A stretch of DNA of 64,000 bases from Marnyiella aurantia (GCF_014041915.1 NZ_CP059472.1:1054001-1118000); one strand, 5' to 3'; numbered from the stretch's first letter, positions 35,090 through 41,982 are shown. Notes: generated by a model from the sequence alone, not told the origin. Made by a program: numbers and translations.

Positions 35090-35154
35090 CGATCCGGACG
35101 GGACTCGAACCCGTCTCGTCATTCATGACGAGATGACAGGGCGGCATTCTAACC
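35090..35154 (-). pseudogene. chimeric tRNA-Asp fragment with inserted hairpin (unit 2)
   Basis: Two blocks are identical to the intact tRNA-Asp: 21 bases from the D-loop to the anticodon loop, and 24 bases covering the T-arm, 3' acceptor strand and discriminator G. Between them the 12 bases of anticodon-stem 3' strand and variable loop are replaced by a 20-base perfect hairpin (8-bp stem TCTCGTCA/TGACGAGA, loop TGAA). The 5' acceptor and D-stem are replaced by GIY-YIG coding sequence. Its T-stem (ACGGG/CCCGT) is fully paired. Confidence 0.88.
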
Positions 35155-35388
35155 CTTAATTAACTTTTCAATTGATGCTCTATTCAGTCTTTTCATGCGT
35201 TTCTCCTCAAGCAAGGCCTCGCTCTTTGTTGCAAATGAAGCAGTGTAGACGATTTGCCAATCGCGCACTGAAGACGTGTACTTATGAATGCCATCCAAGT
35301 GGTAGTCCAGACGTTTAGCTACATCCGTTGAAAATCCTTTGTAATATACATCCAGTTGAGCGGAATAAAGTACATAAACGAAGTACAT
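35149..35388 (-). CDS. GIY-YIG nuclease family protein, copy 2
   Basis: Near-identical twin of the gene at 34716-34955, with Met65 instead of Ile65 and one more silent difference. All GIY-YIG core residues (Tyr8, Tyr15/Tyr16, Gly18, Arg26, His30, Glu62) are present, so the nuclease could be active. The gene lies immediately downstream of an intact tRNA-Asp plus terminator and upstream of a chimeric tRNA-Asp; its stop TAG is part of the tRNA D-loop sequence GGTTAG. Family function is strand cleavage or nicking of DNA; target unknown. Confidence 0.85.
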   Translation of the reverse strand: MYFVYVLYSAQLDVYYKGFSTDVAKRLDYHLDGIHKYTSSVRDWQIVYTASFATKSEALLEEKRMKRLNRASIEKLIKG

Positions 35389-35495
35389 AATTAAATGCTG
35401 TGTTAGGGAATTATAATAGCACTTTTTAGTTAAGAGAGAGCAAGACGGGCTCCTAAGGCAAGTTGACCGTGCGGCATAAGAACTGATATTATAAC

Positions 35496-35521
35496 AAAAA
35501 AGCCCCTACTTGGGGCTTTTT
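35496..35521 (-). terminator. Rho-independent terminator of the tRNA-Asp operon
   Basis: AAAAAGCCCC and GGGGCTTTTTT pair around AAGTA on the minus strand, starting one base after the tRNA discriminator base. Confidence 0.9.
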
Positions 35522-35522
35522 G

Positions 35523-35596
35523 CGATCCGGACGGGACTCGAACCCGCGACCTCCGCCGTGACAGGGCGGCATTCTAACCAGCTGAACTACCGGATC
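35523..35596 (-). tRNA. tRNA-Asp (GTC), second copy
   Basis: A 74-nt cloverleaf on the minus strand: acceptor GATCCGG/CCGGATC, T8-A9, D-arm with GGTTAG loop, anticodon stem CCGCC/GGCGG with loop CTGTCAC (anticodon GTC at 35560-35562), T-arm GCGGG-TTCGAGT-CCCGT and discriminator G73, as required for Asp identity. No CCA is encoded. It abuts a terminator and, beyond that, the first GIY-YIG unit; it is in register with the 433-bp repeat. Confidence 0.97.
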
Positions 35597-35691
35597 AGGT
35601 TTTGGAAAGTCCTGATAAACTTTTAGTATTCGTCCACTGCATCATTTCTGAAAGGACCAAGACAACCGTATATGTCTCGAAAAATTAACTG

Positions 35692-35765
35692 CGATCCGGA
35701 CGGGACTCGAACCCGCGACCTCCGCCGTGACAGGGCGGCATTCTAACCAGCTGAACTACCGGATC
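35692..35765 (-). tRNA. tRNA-Asp (GTC), first copy
   Basis: Identical in sequence to the copy at 35523-35596, with anticodon GTC at 35729-35731. The 30 bases upstream of each copy also match (ACTAA..AGTTT.TCAG.ACTTT.CAAAA.CTGATCC), so the pair arose by duplication. Both should be transcribed leftward from the promoter at 35911-35941. Confidence 0.97.
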
Positions 35766-35799
35766 AGATTTTGAAAAGTTCTGAAAAACTTAGTATCTC

Positions 35800-35876
35800 A
35801 GTAGGACTCGAACCCATTTCGTCACTCTTGACGAGATGACAGGGTGGTTTCTAAGCAACTGAACTACGGTACTACT
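35800..35876 (-). pseudogene. tRNA-Asp-like pseudogene carrying the hairpin
   Basis: On the minus strand it starts like a tRNA (CCG TAGTTCAGTTGCTTAGAA), has ACCCTGTCA in the anticodon position, then the hairpin TCGTCA-AGAG-TGACGA and GGGTTCGAGTCC. It keeps both tRNA ends, unlike the chimeras at 34657 and 35090, but the acceptor strands (AGTACCG, TGAGATA) barely pair and no anticodon stem can form. It is the first element behind the operon promoter. Confidence 0.75.
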
Positions 35877-35910
35877 TAATGATAAAGAACTTCTTTCTTT
35901 TTGGTGAGTG

Positions 35911-35941
35911 CAAAAGTACACATTTTTATGTACTACACCAA
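35911..35941 (-). promoter_or_regulatory. promoter of the tRNA-Asp operon
   Basis: On the minus strand TTG (35939-35941) and TACTTTTG (35911-35918) are 20 bases apart, close to the flavobacterial -33/-7 consensus. The predicted start is about 30 bases before the tRNA-like pseudogene. Confidence 0.65.
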
Positions 35942-35953
35942 TTATTTCTTAAT

Positions 35954-35979
35954 AAAAAAACTTCCCCCGAAGGGAAAGT
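35954..35979 (-). terminator. Rho-independent terminator of trxA
   Basis: On the minus strand ACTTTCCC pairs with GGGGAAGT around a TTCG tetraloop and is followed by seven Ts; it lies 24 bases after the trxA stop. Confidence 0.9.
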
Positions 35980-36002
35980 ATTCATTATCAATTGGATTAT
36001 TT

Positions 36003-36320
36003 CTATAAGTGTGCTGAAAGTTTTTCAGAAATAACCTCTTTTGAAGCCACACCTACAATTTTATCAACCACTTCTCCATTTTTAAAAATGAGAACGGTAG
36101 GGATGTTTCTGATGCCATAATCTACAGAAACCTGCTGATTATTATCCACGTCCACTTTACCTACTATTGCCTTGCCTTCAAAATCGGCGGCTACCTCTTC
36201 AATGATCGGCCCAAGCATACGGCATGGTCCACACCATACTGCCCAAAAATCTACAAGTACCGGTTTATCTGACTTAAGCACTGTTTCCTGAAACGAACTG
36301 TCTGTAATCTCTACTGCCAT
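36003..36320 (-). CDS. trxA: thioredoxin
   Basis: A 105-residue cytoplasmic disulfide reductase with the active site WCGPC (Cys30 and Cys33) and the cis-Pro loop IPTVLIFKNGEVV. It has the usual thioredoxin length and no signal peptide. It serves ribonucleotide reductase, PAPS reductase and repair enzymes. It has its own TAAATTTG promoter box at 36361-36368 and a terminator, so it is a single-gene unit between the tRNA operon and the cysteine desulfurase gene. Confidence 0.97.
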   Translation of the reverse strand: MAVEITDSSFQETVLKSDKPVLVDFWAVWCGPCRMLGPIIEEVAADFEGKAIVGKVDVDNNQQVSVDYGIRNIPTVLIFKNGEVVDKIVGVASKEVISEKLSAHL

Positions 36321-36360
36321 TTTTATATTTTTTTTTAAATTAATACTGTACTAACAGATG

Positions 36361-36368
36361 CAAATTTA
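36361..36368 (-). promoter_or_regulatory. candidate -7 promoter box of trxA
   Basis: TAAATTTG on the minus strand, 40 bases before the trxA ATG. No TTG is found at the usual -33 distance. Confidence 0.5.
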
Positions 36369-36406
36369 CACTTTTAAAGCGTCATGCCGCTGTTGCAAAG
36401 CCTATT

Positions 36407-37570
36407 CTAACTATTTACTGTTTCTATTTTATAACTCTCTGATATTTTCTTTAAAGCATCAGCAAGAAAATCAATTTCTTCTTTCGTGGTAAGATGACTG
36501 AAGGAAACGCGCAGCGGTGTAGTACTGTTCAACTCTTCATCGTCAAGAAGCATGAGCATAACCATAGAGGGCTTTGAAGCTCCCGAAGAACAGGCACTTC
36601 CCTGCGATATTGCAATACCCTGCATATCCAGCTTCATACCAATAAGGGGGTCTTTAAAAGGCAGCAATACACTTAAAACGGTGTAAAGACTCCTGTCCTT
36701 TTCCATACTTCTTCCGTTAAACTTAACACCGGGAACGACCTCAGCAATCTTTGTCACTGCATAATCCTTGATCTCTGTTATATGCGCAGAATATTCTTTC
36801 AGATTATCCATTGCAAGTTCCATAGCAGCACCTAAACCTACAATACCGGCAACATTTTCTGTGCCAGCCCGAAGACTTCTCTCCTGTGGGCCTCCTGTGA
36901 TCAAAGCCTTCAATCCGGAAGATTTCCTGATAAAAGCAAAACCACTACCCTTCGGGCCATGAAATTTATGCGCACTGCAGGACGCAAAATCCACAGGAAT
37001 TTCAGAAAAATCAAGATCGATATGCGCCATACTCTGTACTGTATCCGAATGAAAGAGTGCATTATTTTCTTTGCAGATGGCAGCGACCTGCTTAAGATCT
37101 ATTAGATTTCCGATCTCATTATTAGCATGCATCAGCGATACAAGCGTCTTTGCATCAGATGACTTAAGCATCTGCTCCAGTTGCTGCAAATCTATATCAC
37201 CTTTATTATCCGGACGAAGATATACAACCTCTACATTGTCACGGGTTTTCATTTCCGTAACCGTTTCGGCCACACACTTATGCTCAATCGGCGAAGTAAT
37301 TATTCTTGTAACACCCAAATTACGTACACACGACTTAATAATCATGTTATTACTTTCTGTACCGCACGAGGTGAAAATAATTTCTGCCGGACTTACACGT
37401 AAATAATCTGCCACTTTTCTCCGAACATTTTCAATAAGGATCTTAGCCTCCTGACCAAAACTGTGGGTGGATGAGGGATTACCGAAGTTTTTCATGGCTT
37501 TTACCATCTCGGTAATTACATGTTCTGCAAGAGGCGTTGTTGCAGCATTATCCAGATAGACTTTCTTCAT
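36407..37570 (-). CDS. cysteine desulfurase (NifS/IscS family)
   Basis: A 387-residue PLP enzyme that takes sulfur from cysteine for Fe-S clusters or tRNA thiolation. Motifs in order: VYLDNAATTPLAEHV, SCGTESNNMII, MHANNEIGNLIDL, the Schiff-base Lys in SCSAHKFHGPKGSGF and the catalytic Cys in ISQGSACSSGASKPS. The short catalytic loop and length place it with the IscS/NifS class I group. No IscU or other isc gene is adjacent, so the partner is unknown. It precedes, at 28 bp on the other side, the HAD gene. Confidence 0.93.
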   Translation of the reverse strand: MKKVYLDNAATTPLAEHVITEMVKAMKNFGNPSSTHSFGQEAKILIENVRRKVADYLRVSPAEIIFTSCGTESNNMIIKSCVRNLGVTRIITSPIEHKCVAETVTEMKTRDNVEVVYLRPDNKGDIDLQQLEQMLKSSDAKTLVSLMHANNEIGNLIDLKQVAAICKENNALFHSDTVQSMAHIDLDFSEIPVDFASCSAHKFHGPKGSGFAFIRKSSGLKALITGGPQERSLRAGTENVAGIVGLGAAMELAMDNLKEYSAHITEIKDYAVTKIAEVVPGVKFNGRSMEKDRSLYTVLSVLLPFKDPLIGMKLDMQGIAISQGSACSSGASKPSMVMLMLLDDEELNSTTPLRVSFSHLTTKEEIDFLADALKKISESYKIETVNS

Positions 37571-37597
37571 TGGGAGTACATGTTAAAGACTTCAAAA

Positions 37598-38185
37598 TTA
37601 ATGAAAAAAACGGAAATAACTTTCGTCTGCCCAATTGAGCATTGGCTTGTCACCCGCAGTATCGCCGAAAGCGATGATCTTATCATATTTTCTGCCTTTC
37701 ATTTCGCTTTTTATGCGGTTCAGTTTTTCGTTGCCGTTACAGTTAGGCGTTATAAACTTACCCGTAAATATGCCGTCCACATATTCCGCTTCTGTGGCCA
37801 AAAGTTTCATATTGAATTTCTGTGCGAAAGGTCTTACCCAAATATCCAGAGATGCTGTAATCATCCAGCTTTCAGTGTGATCAGCATCTCTGTTGTTCAA
37901 AAAATCCAGAGCGTTCCGGCGAATAATTTCTGGGTAATTTTGTGTAAAAAATTTTTCTGCTTCTTCTTCAATCCGGGTTCTGCTTTCACCTTTAAGCATA
38001 GAGGCTATATAACTTTTCTTCACCCGTTCTGCATCCATTAAGTTAAGTTTTAACAAAATAAAAAGAGGCGTATGCAATACGAACTGCAGGTAAAATCGAA
38101 CAGGATTGTAATGACGGAGAAACATGAACATCGTATCCCTGTAAGTAAGTGTTCCGTCAAAATCGAAGCAGTACAGTTTTTTCAT
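37598..38185 (-). CDS. HAD-IB family phosphatase, candidate polyprenyl-phosphoribose phosphatase
   Basis: A 195-residue HAD hydrolase of the SerB-like IB subfamily. Motif I is FDFDGTLTYRDT with the nucleophile Asp, motif II is MITASLDIWV, and the acidic motif IV is IIAFGDTAGDKPML. The helical segment after motif I (VRFYLQFVLHTPLFILLKLNLM) is hydrophobic and could contact membrane lipid. It is 12 bp downstream of the DprE2-like gene in the same operon. By context it is a good candidate for the dephosphorylation step that a PAP2 protein performs in mycobacteria; this is inference. Confidence 0.82.
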   Translation of the reverse strand: MKKLYCFDFDGTLTYRDTMFMFLRHYNPVRFYLQFVLHTPLFILLKLNLMDAERVKKSYIASMLKGESRTRIEEEAEKFFTQNYPEIIRRNALDFLNNRDADHTESWMITASLDIWVRPFAQKFNMKLLATEAEYVDGIFTGKFITPNCNGNEKLNRIKSEMKGRKYDKIIAFGDTAGDKPMLNWADESYFRFFH

Positions 38186-38197
38186 TATTATTAAAAG

Positions 38198-38923
38198 TTA
38201 GAGTTTAAGTTTAATAAAGATAAACTCCGGAATATGCCTGATAATAAACATAATGATCCGCCAAACCGGTAAAACATACACAACGTTCTGCTGCTTTTTA
38301 TATGCCCGGAATATGTATTTTGCGGCCTTTGCAGGAGTGACTGTTAAAACAGGGTTAAGCGGCAAACCTTCTGTCATCCTGGTTCGCATAAAACCCGGTT
38401 TTACTGTTATTACATTCACGCGGCGGTCATGCATATAATTTCGCAGTCCACTCAGATAGGCGGTGAGTCCGGCCTTGGCACTTCCATAAATAAAATTACT
38501 CTGCCGTCCGCGCTCACCCGCAACCGAGGACAGCACGACCAGGGTGCCACCCCGTCTTCGCTCCATTTTCTCTGCAAAGTAAGTCAGAACAGGGAGTAGC
38601 TTAGAATAATTGATATCCAATACTCTGGAAGTATTTTTACTGTCGTAAAGTCCTTCATCAGTATCCATACCCATGTAGCCCACTGCGCAGAAAAGCAGAG
38701 ACCCGTCGATGCGCTCAAAGTGCTGAAAATTTACTTCATTGGTGAGATCCAAGGGAATAATTTCCGAATCCTGTAAATATTTAACCTCCAGGTGACGGGC
38801 AAATTTCTCAGCTGTTTCAACTTCTGAGGTAAACAGATAAAGATTTTCAAGATTTCCATCCTGTTGCAGGACTTCTTCAACAAAAGCCTGTGCTACTTCC
38901 GAGTTGCTGCCTAATACAATCAT
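38198..38923 (-). CDS. DprE2-like SDR oxidoreductase (keto-arabinose reductase)
   Basis: A 241-residue short-chain dehydrogenase. It has the N-terminal MIVLGSNSEVAQAF cofactor loop, the catalytic triad in LSSVAGERGRQSNFIYGSAKAGL (Ser, Tyr, Lys) and VKPGFMRTRM. The C-terminal hydrophobic tail YVLPVWRIIMFIIRHIPEFIFIKLKL matches the membrane-associating end of mycobacterial DprE2. DprE2 reduces the keto intermediate to polyprenyl-phosphate arabinose with NADH. The first base of its ATG is shared with the end of the DprE1-like gene (1-bp overlap), as in mycobacterial gene pairs. Confidence 0.87.
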   Translation of the reverse strand: MIVLGSNSEVAQAFVEEVLQQDGNLENLYLFTSEVETAEKFARHLEVKYLQDSEIIPLDLTNEVNFQHFERIDGSLLFCAVGYMGMDTDEGLYDSKNTSRVLDINYSKLLPVLTYFAEKMERRRGGTLVVLSSVAGERGRQSNFIYGSAKAGLTAYLSGLRNYMHDRRVNVITVKPGFMRTRMTEGLPLNPVLTVTPAKAAKYIFRAYKKQQNVVYVLPVWRIIMFIIRHIPEFIFIKLKL

Positions 38924-40284
38924 TATATATTATCTTTTTTAACACCACCGCTACCGGGCATTTCCGGTGAAACCCCTTTGATAATTCTTTTATGCTGCAG
39001 TGAGACAAATTTAGAATTATCAACATTTTTCAAATAATTGGTTAGCGAAGATTTACTCATGGTGTCCTTGCTCAAATAAATCCGTCCGCCATATTGTTCG
39101 ACTATGCGGTCCAGTTGTGAAACCAGTGTTGGAAGTTTTTGGTTAACTTTGAAATCAAGTGCCAGTGTGTAACCTTCCATCGGGAATGAATTGTAAGCTT
39201 GCGGATTATTTTTACCGAACAGTTTAAGAACTGCCAGGAAGGAACCGTTTCCGCTTTCGGCAATTGTTGTAAGGATTTCCCGCATACCTTCCCTGCCGCC
39301 TGCTTTAGGAATTACCATTTGATACTGTATAAATCCCTTTTTCCCGTAAATACGGTTCCAGTTATCTACAGTGTCCAACGGAAAGAAAAACCGTTCATAA
39401 TCTACAATCTCATTCACCTTCTTTTGACGCTGCTTACCAAAATAGATGGCATTGAAAAATTTAACAGAAAATCTGTTTAAAATAAAAGATGGCAGAGTAA
39501 AAGGAATTGATGGCCTTAGTTTTTTCTCTGTTTTGAGCGCATTTTCACGGGTTTTACCCCCGAGTTCATATTTAGTTGCGTGTTCACCGCGCATAAGTAT
39601 GGAGCGCCCTACATTCTTACCCGTCTGAAGGCAGTCTATCCACGCAACATTGTAGGTCCATGAATTACTTTCCTCAAAAAGTGAAAATATCTCATCAAGA
39701 CTTTCTGCTTTAATCCTCTCCTGCCGGATATAAGCGGTTTCAATATTCCTTAGCTTAAATTCAGCCGAGAGTATTATTCCAGTAAGTCCCATACCTCCTA
39801 TTGTAGCCCAGAAAAGTTCTGAGTTCTCAGTGTGAGAACAGTTTCTGACCTTTCCATTCTCCGTAAGGAGTTTGAAGGATATCAAATAATCGGAGAAGCA
39901 ACCCTCTGAATGATGGTTTTTACCGTGTACATCCGATGCGATTGCGCCGCCCACGGTAATAAATTTTGTACCGGGTGTAACAAACAGAAAATAGCCCTGC
40001 TTAATAATGATCTCCAGAATATCCGCAAGCAAAACACCTGACTCACATTCAATTATTCCATTTATACGGTCGAAGCTGATAAATTTATTCAGCCTTGAAG
40101 TAGAAAATATATTTTCGGCCAAAGCTGCATCGCCGTAGCACCTTCCGTTACCGCGTGCAATCACTTCGTTATGTTCTTCTACAAAGGATTTTATGCCCGA
40201 CAGGGTATCCGCGGAGCGCATTTTTCTGGTAACCACGGGGAAGTTCCCCCAATTGGAAACTCTCTGTACAAAATTCTTTTTCAT
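38923..40284 (-). CDS. DprE1-like FAD-dependent oxidase (polyprenyl-phosphoribose 2'-epimerase subunit)
   Basis: A 453-residue VAO/PCMH-type flavoprotein. The FAD domain shows ARGNGRCYGDAAL and TVGGAIASDVHGKNHHSEGCF (His120, Lys122, His125), then ELFWATIGGMGLTGIIL. The C-terminal substrate domain has QYQMVIPKAGG, FLAVLKLFGKNNPQ, YTLALDF and the catalytic-Lys segment RIYLSKDTMS (Lys406). All of these align with mycobacterial DprE1, which oxidises C2 of decaprenyl-phosphoribose. At the position of the benzothiazinone-reactive Cys387 of M. tuberculosis this protein has Ala375. It is in the middle of the UbiA-DprE1-DprE2-HAD operon. Confidence 0.9.
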   Translation of the reverse strand: MKKNFVQRVSNWGNFPVVTRKMRSADTLSGIKSFVEEHNEVIARGNGRCYGDAALAENIFSTSRLNKFISFDRINGIIECESGVLLADILEIIIKQGYFLFVTPGTKFITVGGAIASDVHGKNHHSEGCFSDYLISFKLLTENGKVRNCSHTENSELFWATIGGMGLTGIILSAEFKLRNIETAYIRQERIKAESLDEIFSLFEESNSWTYNVAWIDCLQTGKNVGRSILMRGEHATKYELGGKTRENALKTEKKLRPSIPFTLPSFILNRFSVKFFNAIYFGKQRQKKVNEIVDYERFFFPLDTVDNWNRIYGKKGFIQYQMVIPKAGGREGMREILTTIAESGNGSFLAVLKLFGKNNPQAYNSFPMEGYTLALDFKVNQKLPTLVSQLDRIVEQYGGRIYLSKDTMSKSSLTNYLKNVDNSKFVSLQHKRIIKGVSPEMPGSGGVKKDNI

Positions 40285-40289
40285 TTTAA

Positions 40290-41198
40290 TTAAAACTGCT
40301 TATCATAGATTAACAGCAGGAATGTTGCAAACCACAAGGCCAGGGTAACCTGTATATACCGGTCTTTGTAAATGATCTTAGTGGGAGATTCAGTTTTGTT
40401 ATGCACGAGAGTCTGCTGCAGGTATCTCATAAAAGCAAAAACAACAAATATAAAGGTATAAAATATGCGGCTTCCAAACCGTTCCTGCACTTCAGGCTGC
40501 ACCGTAAACATAAGGTACGAAATAACGGCAAGTGTAACTGAAATGGAAAGTGCAATATCGGCAAACTGAACATTATAGCCATCCAGGGCCTTACGCGTAC
40601 GACCCGAAATCTGTGCGTTTATCAATTCGCCACGGCGTTTCCCTAACGCGAGCACAAGTGCAAGTACAAACGTAAGTAGGATGGCCCATTGCGAAATAGG
40701 AATTCCAGATATATAACCTCCGGATAGAACCCGCAGTACAAATCCTGTAGCGATTATGGAAACATCAATAATGGCAACATGTTTAAGGTGAAAGGTATAC
40801 GCAATGTTGAGAAGTACGTAAAAAAGAATGACCGATGAAAACCTGCCTATATCAATATGAAGATAAAAATGTGAGCCCGAAAGTAATAACAGTCCCGCTG
40901 CCAGAACCATACTCATGAAGATGATTGCGGTATTTTTTGAAACCGCTCCACTAGCTATAGGCCTTTTACACTTTTCGGGGTGCCGGCGGTCCGAATCTAC
41001 ATCAGAATAATCATTCAGAATATAAATAAAACTTGCAGCCAGCGAGAAAACTACAAACGCAACTATACTTTTTAATACCAAATCGGCATTGGTAATATTA
41101 CCCGAGAAAAACAGCGGCAGGAAAACAAACAGGTTTTTAACCCACTGTTCTACGCGTAGCAGTTTTATATATTTCGTCATAAATTTTAAGAGAATCAA
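40290..41198 (-). CDS. UbiA-family polyprenyl-phosphate phosphoribosyltransferase (DPPR synthase-like)
   Basis: A 302-residue inner-membrane prenyltransferase with about nine spans. The N-terminal LLRVEQWVKNLFVFLPLFFSG and the motif NDYSDVDSDRRHPEKCKRPIASG (NDxxDxxxD) match the Rv3806c subgroup, which joins PRPP to polyprenyl phosphate, rather than menaquinone or heme UbiA enzymes. The second motif region is GKRRGELINAQISGRTRKALDGY. It is the first gene of the operon, 5 bp upstream of the DprE1-like gene, and would supply that enzyme's substrate after dephosphorylation. Confidence 0.88.
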   Translation of the reverse strand: MILLKFMTKYIKLLRVEQWVKNLFVFLPLFFSGNITNADLVLKSIVAFVVFSLAASFIYILNDYSDVDSDRRHPEKCKRPIASGAVSKNTAIIFMSMVLAAGLLLLSGSHFYLHIDIGRFSSVILFYVLLNIAYTFHLKHVAIIDVSIIATGFVLRVLSGGYISGIPISQWAILLTFVLALVLALGKRRGELINAQISGRTRKALDGYNVQFADIALSISVTLAVISYLMFTVQPEVQERFGSRIFYTFIFVVFAFMRYLQQTLVHNKTESPTKIIYKDRYIQVTLALWFATFLLLIYDKQF

Positions 41199-41248
41199 CC
41201 GTAAAAATACATCTTTTTAATACAACGGTATTTGAGAAACAACCAAAA

Positions 41249-41270
41249 AGAACTGCCCGAAGGCAGTTCT
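41249..41270 (-). terminator. Rho-independent terminator of the OmpA-family gene
   Basis: AGAACTGCC pairs with GGCAGTTCT around a four-base loop; on the minus strand TTTTTGG follows. It lies 28 bases after the OmpA-gene stop and ahead of the UbiA promoter region. Confidence 0.88.
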
Positions 41271-41298
41271 CTGAAAATATTTATTTGGAATGTACTCT

Positions 41299-41982
41299 TT
41301 ACTGACCCTGCTGAGCTTCTTTAATCATGTTCTCATTTGCGGTAATGGCAAACTCTACACGACGGTTTTCAGCTCTGCCAGCATCCGTGTCATTGGTAGA
41401 CTTAGGATCACTTTCACCCATACCCATAGGGAACATACGGCTGGCGGCAACTCCTTTACCAACAAGATAAGATTTCACAGCGGCTGCTCTTCTTTCCGAG
41501 AGGGCCTGGTTGTAGCTGTCCGTTCCTTTACTGTCTGTATGACCATAAATATTGATATTGGTATCGTCATTATTGTTCAGGATTTGAGCCAGTTTATCAA
41601 GATTAGCTCTGGAATCGGCGGTAAGTTCTGACGAGTCAAAACCGAAATTTACCATTCTTTCCGGCAATGTCACTTTAATACCTTCATTTACCCTCTCTAC
41701 TTCAGCACCTGGTAAAGTCTGTTTAATCTCTTTTGCCTGCTGGTCCATTTTACGGCCAATCACATTACCTGCGACACCCCCAATGATGCCCCCTAGAACT
41801 GCGCCGGCCGGAGCGTTACCTCCTTTACCTATATTATTACCAAGGACGCCACCCAACACGGCACCTGTAGATGCGCCTACAACAGTACCTCTTTGCTGAT
41901 GGTTTGAATTCTGAATAGTTTCGCAACTCGTTAGCATTAATGCTGCAGCAGCTCCCGCCACATATATATTTCTTAGTTTCAT
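41299..41982 (-). CDS. OmpA-family lipoprotein with glycine-zipper region (YiaD-like)
   Basis: A 227-residue outer-membrane lipoprotein. The signal MKLRNIYVAGAAAALMLTSC has a lipobox ending at Cys20. Residues 35-80 form a glycine zipper (GAVLGGVLGNNIGKGGNAPAG and GGIIGGVAGNVIG), followed by an OmpA_C peptidoglycan-binding domain with FGFDSSELTADSRANL, YGHTDSKGTDSYNQALSERRA and AENRRVEFAI. It probably anchors the outer membrane to peptidoglycan. It follows the lipocalin gene by 21 bp and may be cotranscribed with it. Confidence 0.93.
   Translation of the reverse strand: MKLRNIYVAGAAAALMLTSCETIQNSNHQQRGTVVGASTGAVLGGVLGNNIGKGGNAPAGAVLGGIIGGVAGNVIGRKMDQQAKEIKQTLPGAEVERVNEGIKVTLPERMVNFGFDSSELTADSRANLDKLAQILNNNDDTNINIYGHTDSKGTDSYNQALSERRAAAVKSYLVGKGVAASRMFPMGMGESDPKSTNDTDAGRAENRRVEFAITANENMIKEAQQGQ

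Larger units (their letters stand above)
34657..35522 (-). repeat. 433-bp tandem direct repeat, two units
   Basis: Unit 1 (34657-35089) and unit 2 (35090-35522) align end to end with a constant 433-bp offset: chimeric tRNA-Asp 34657 and 35090, GIY-YIG gene 34716 and 35149, spacer, terminator 35063 and 35496. I count only about four substitutions between the units, one of them in the tRNA T-stem and one amino-acid change. The next position in the same register (35523) is the 3' end of an intact tRNA-Asp. The arrangement suggests recent tandem duplication beside a tRNA gene. Confidence 0.92.

Noticed and set aside
34716-35388. Group I intron in tRNA-Asp with a GIY-YIG homing gene
   Set aside because: The nuclease gene is not inside an intact tRNA with exons on both sides, and no group I core sequence can be seen; the tRNA fragments lack the 5' half.
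34657-35765. CRISPR array
   Set aside because: Repeats are long (433 bp) and tRNA-derived, with no regular short repeat and spacer pattern; no cas genes are in the window.
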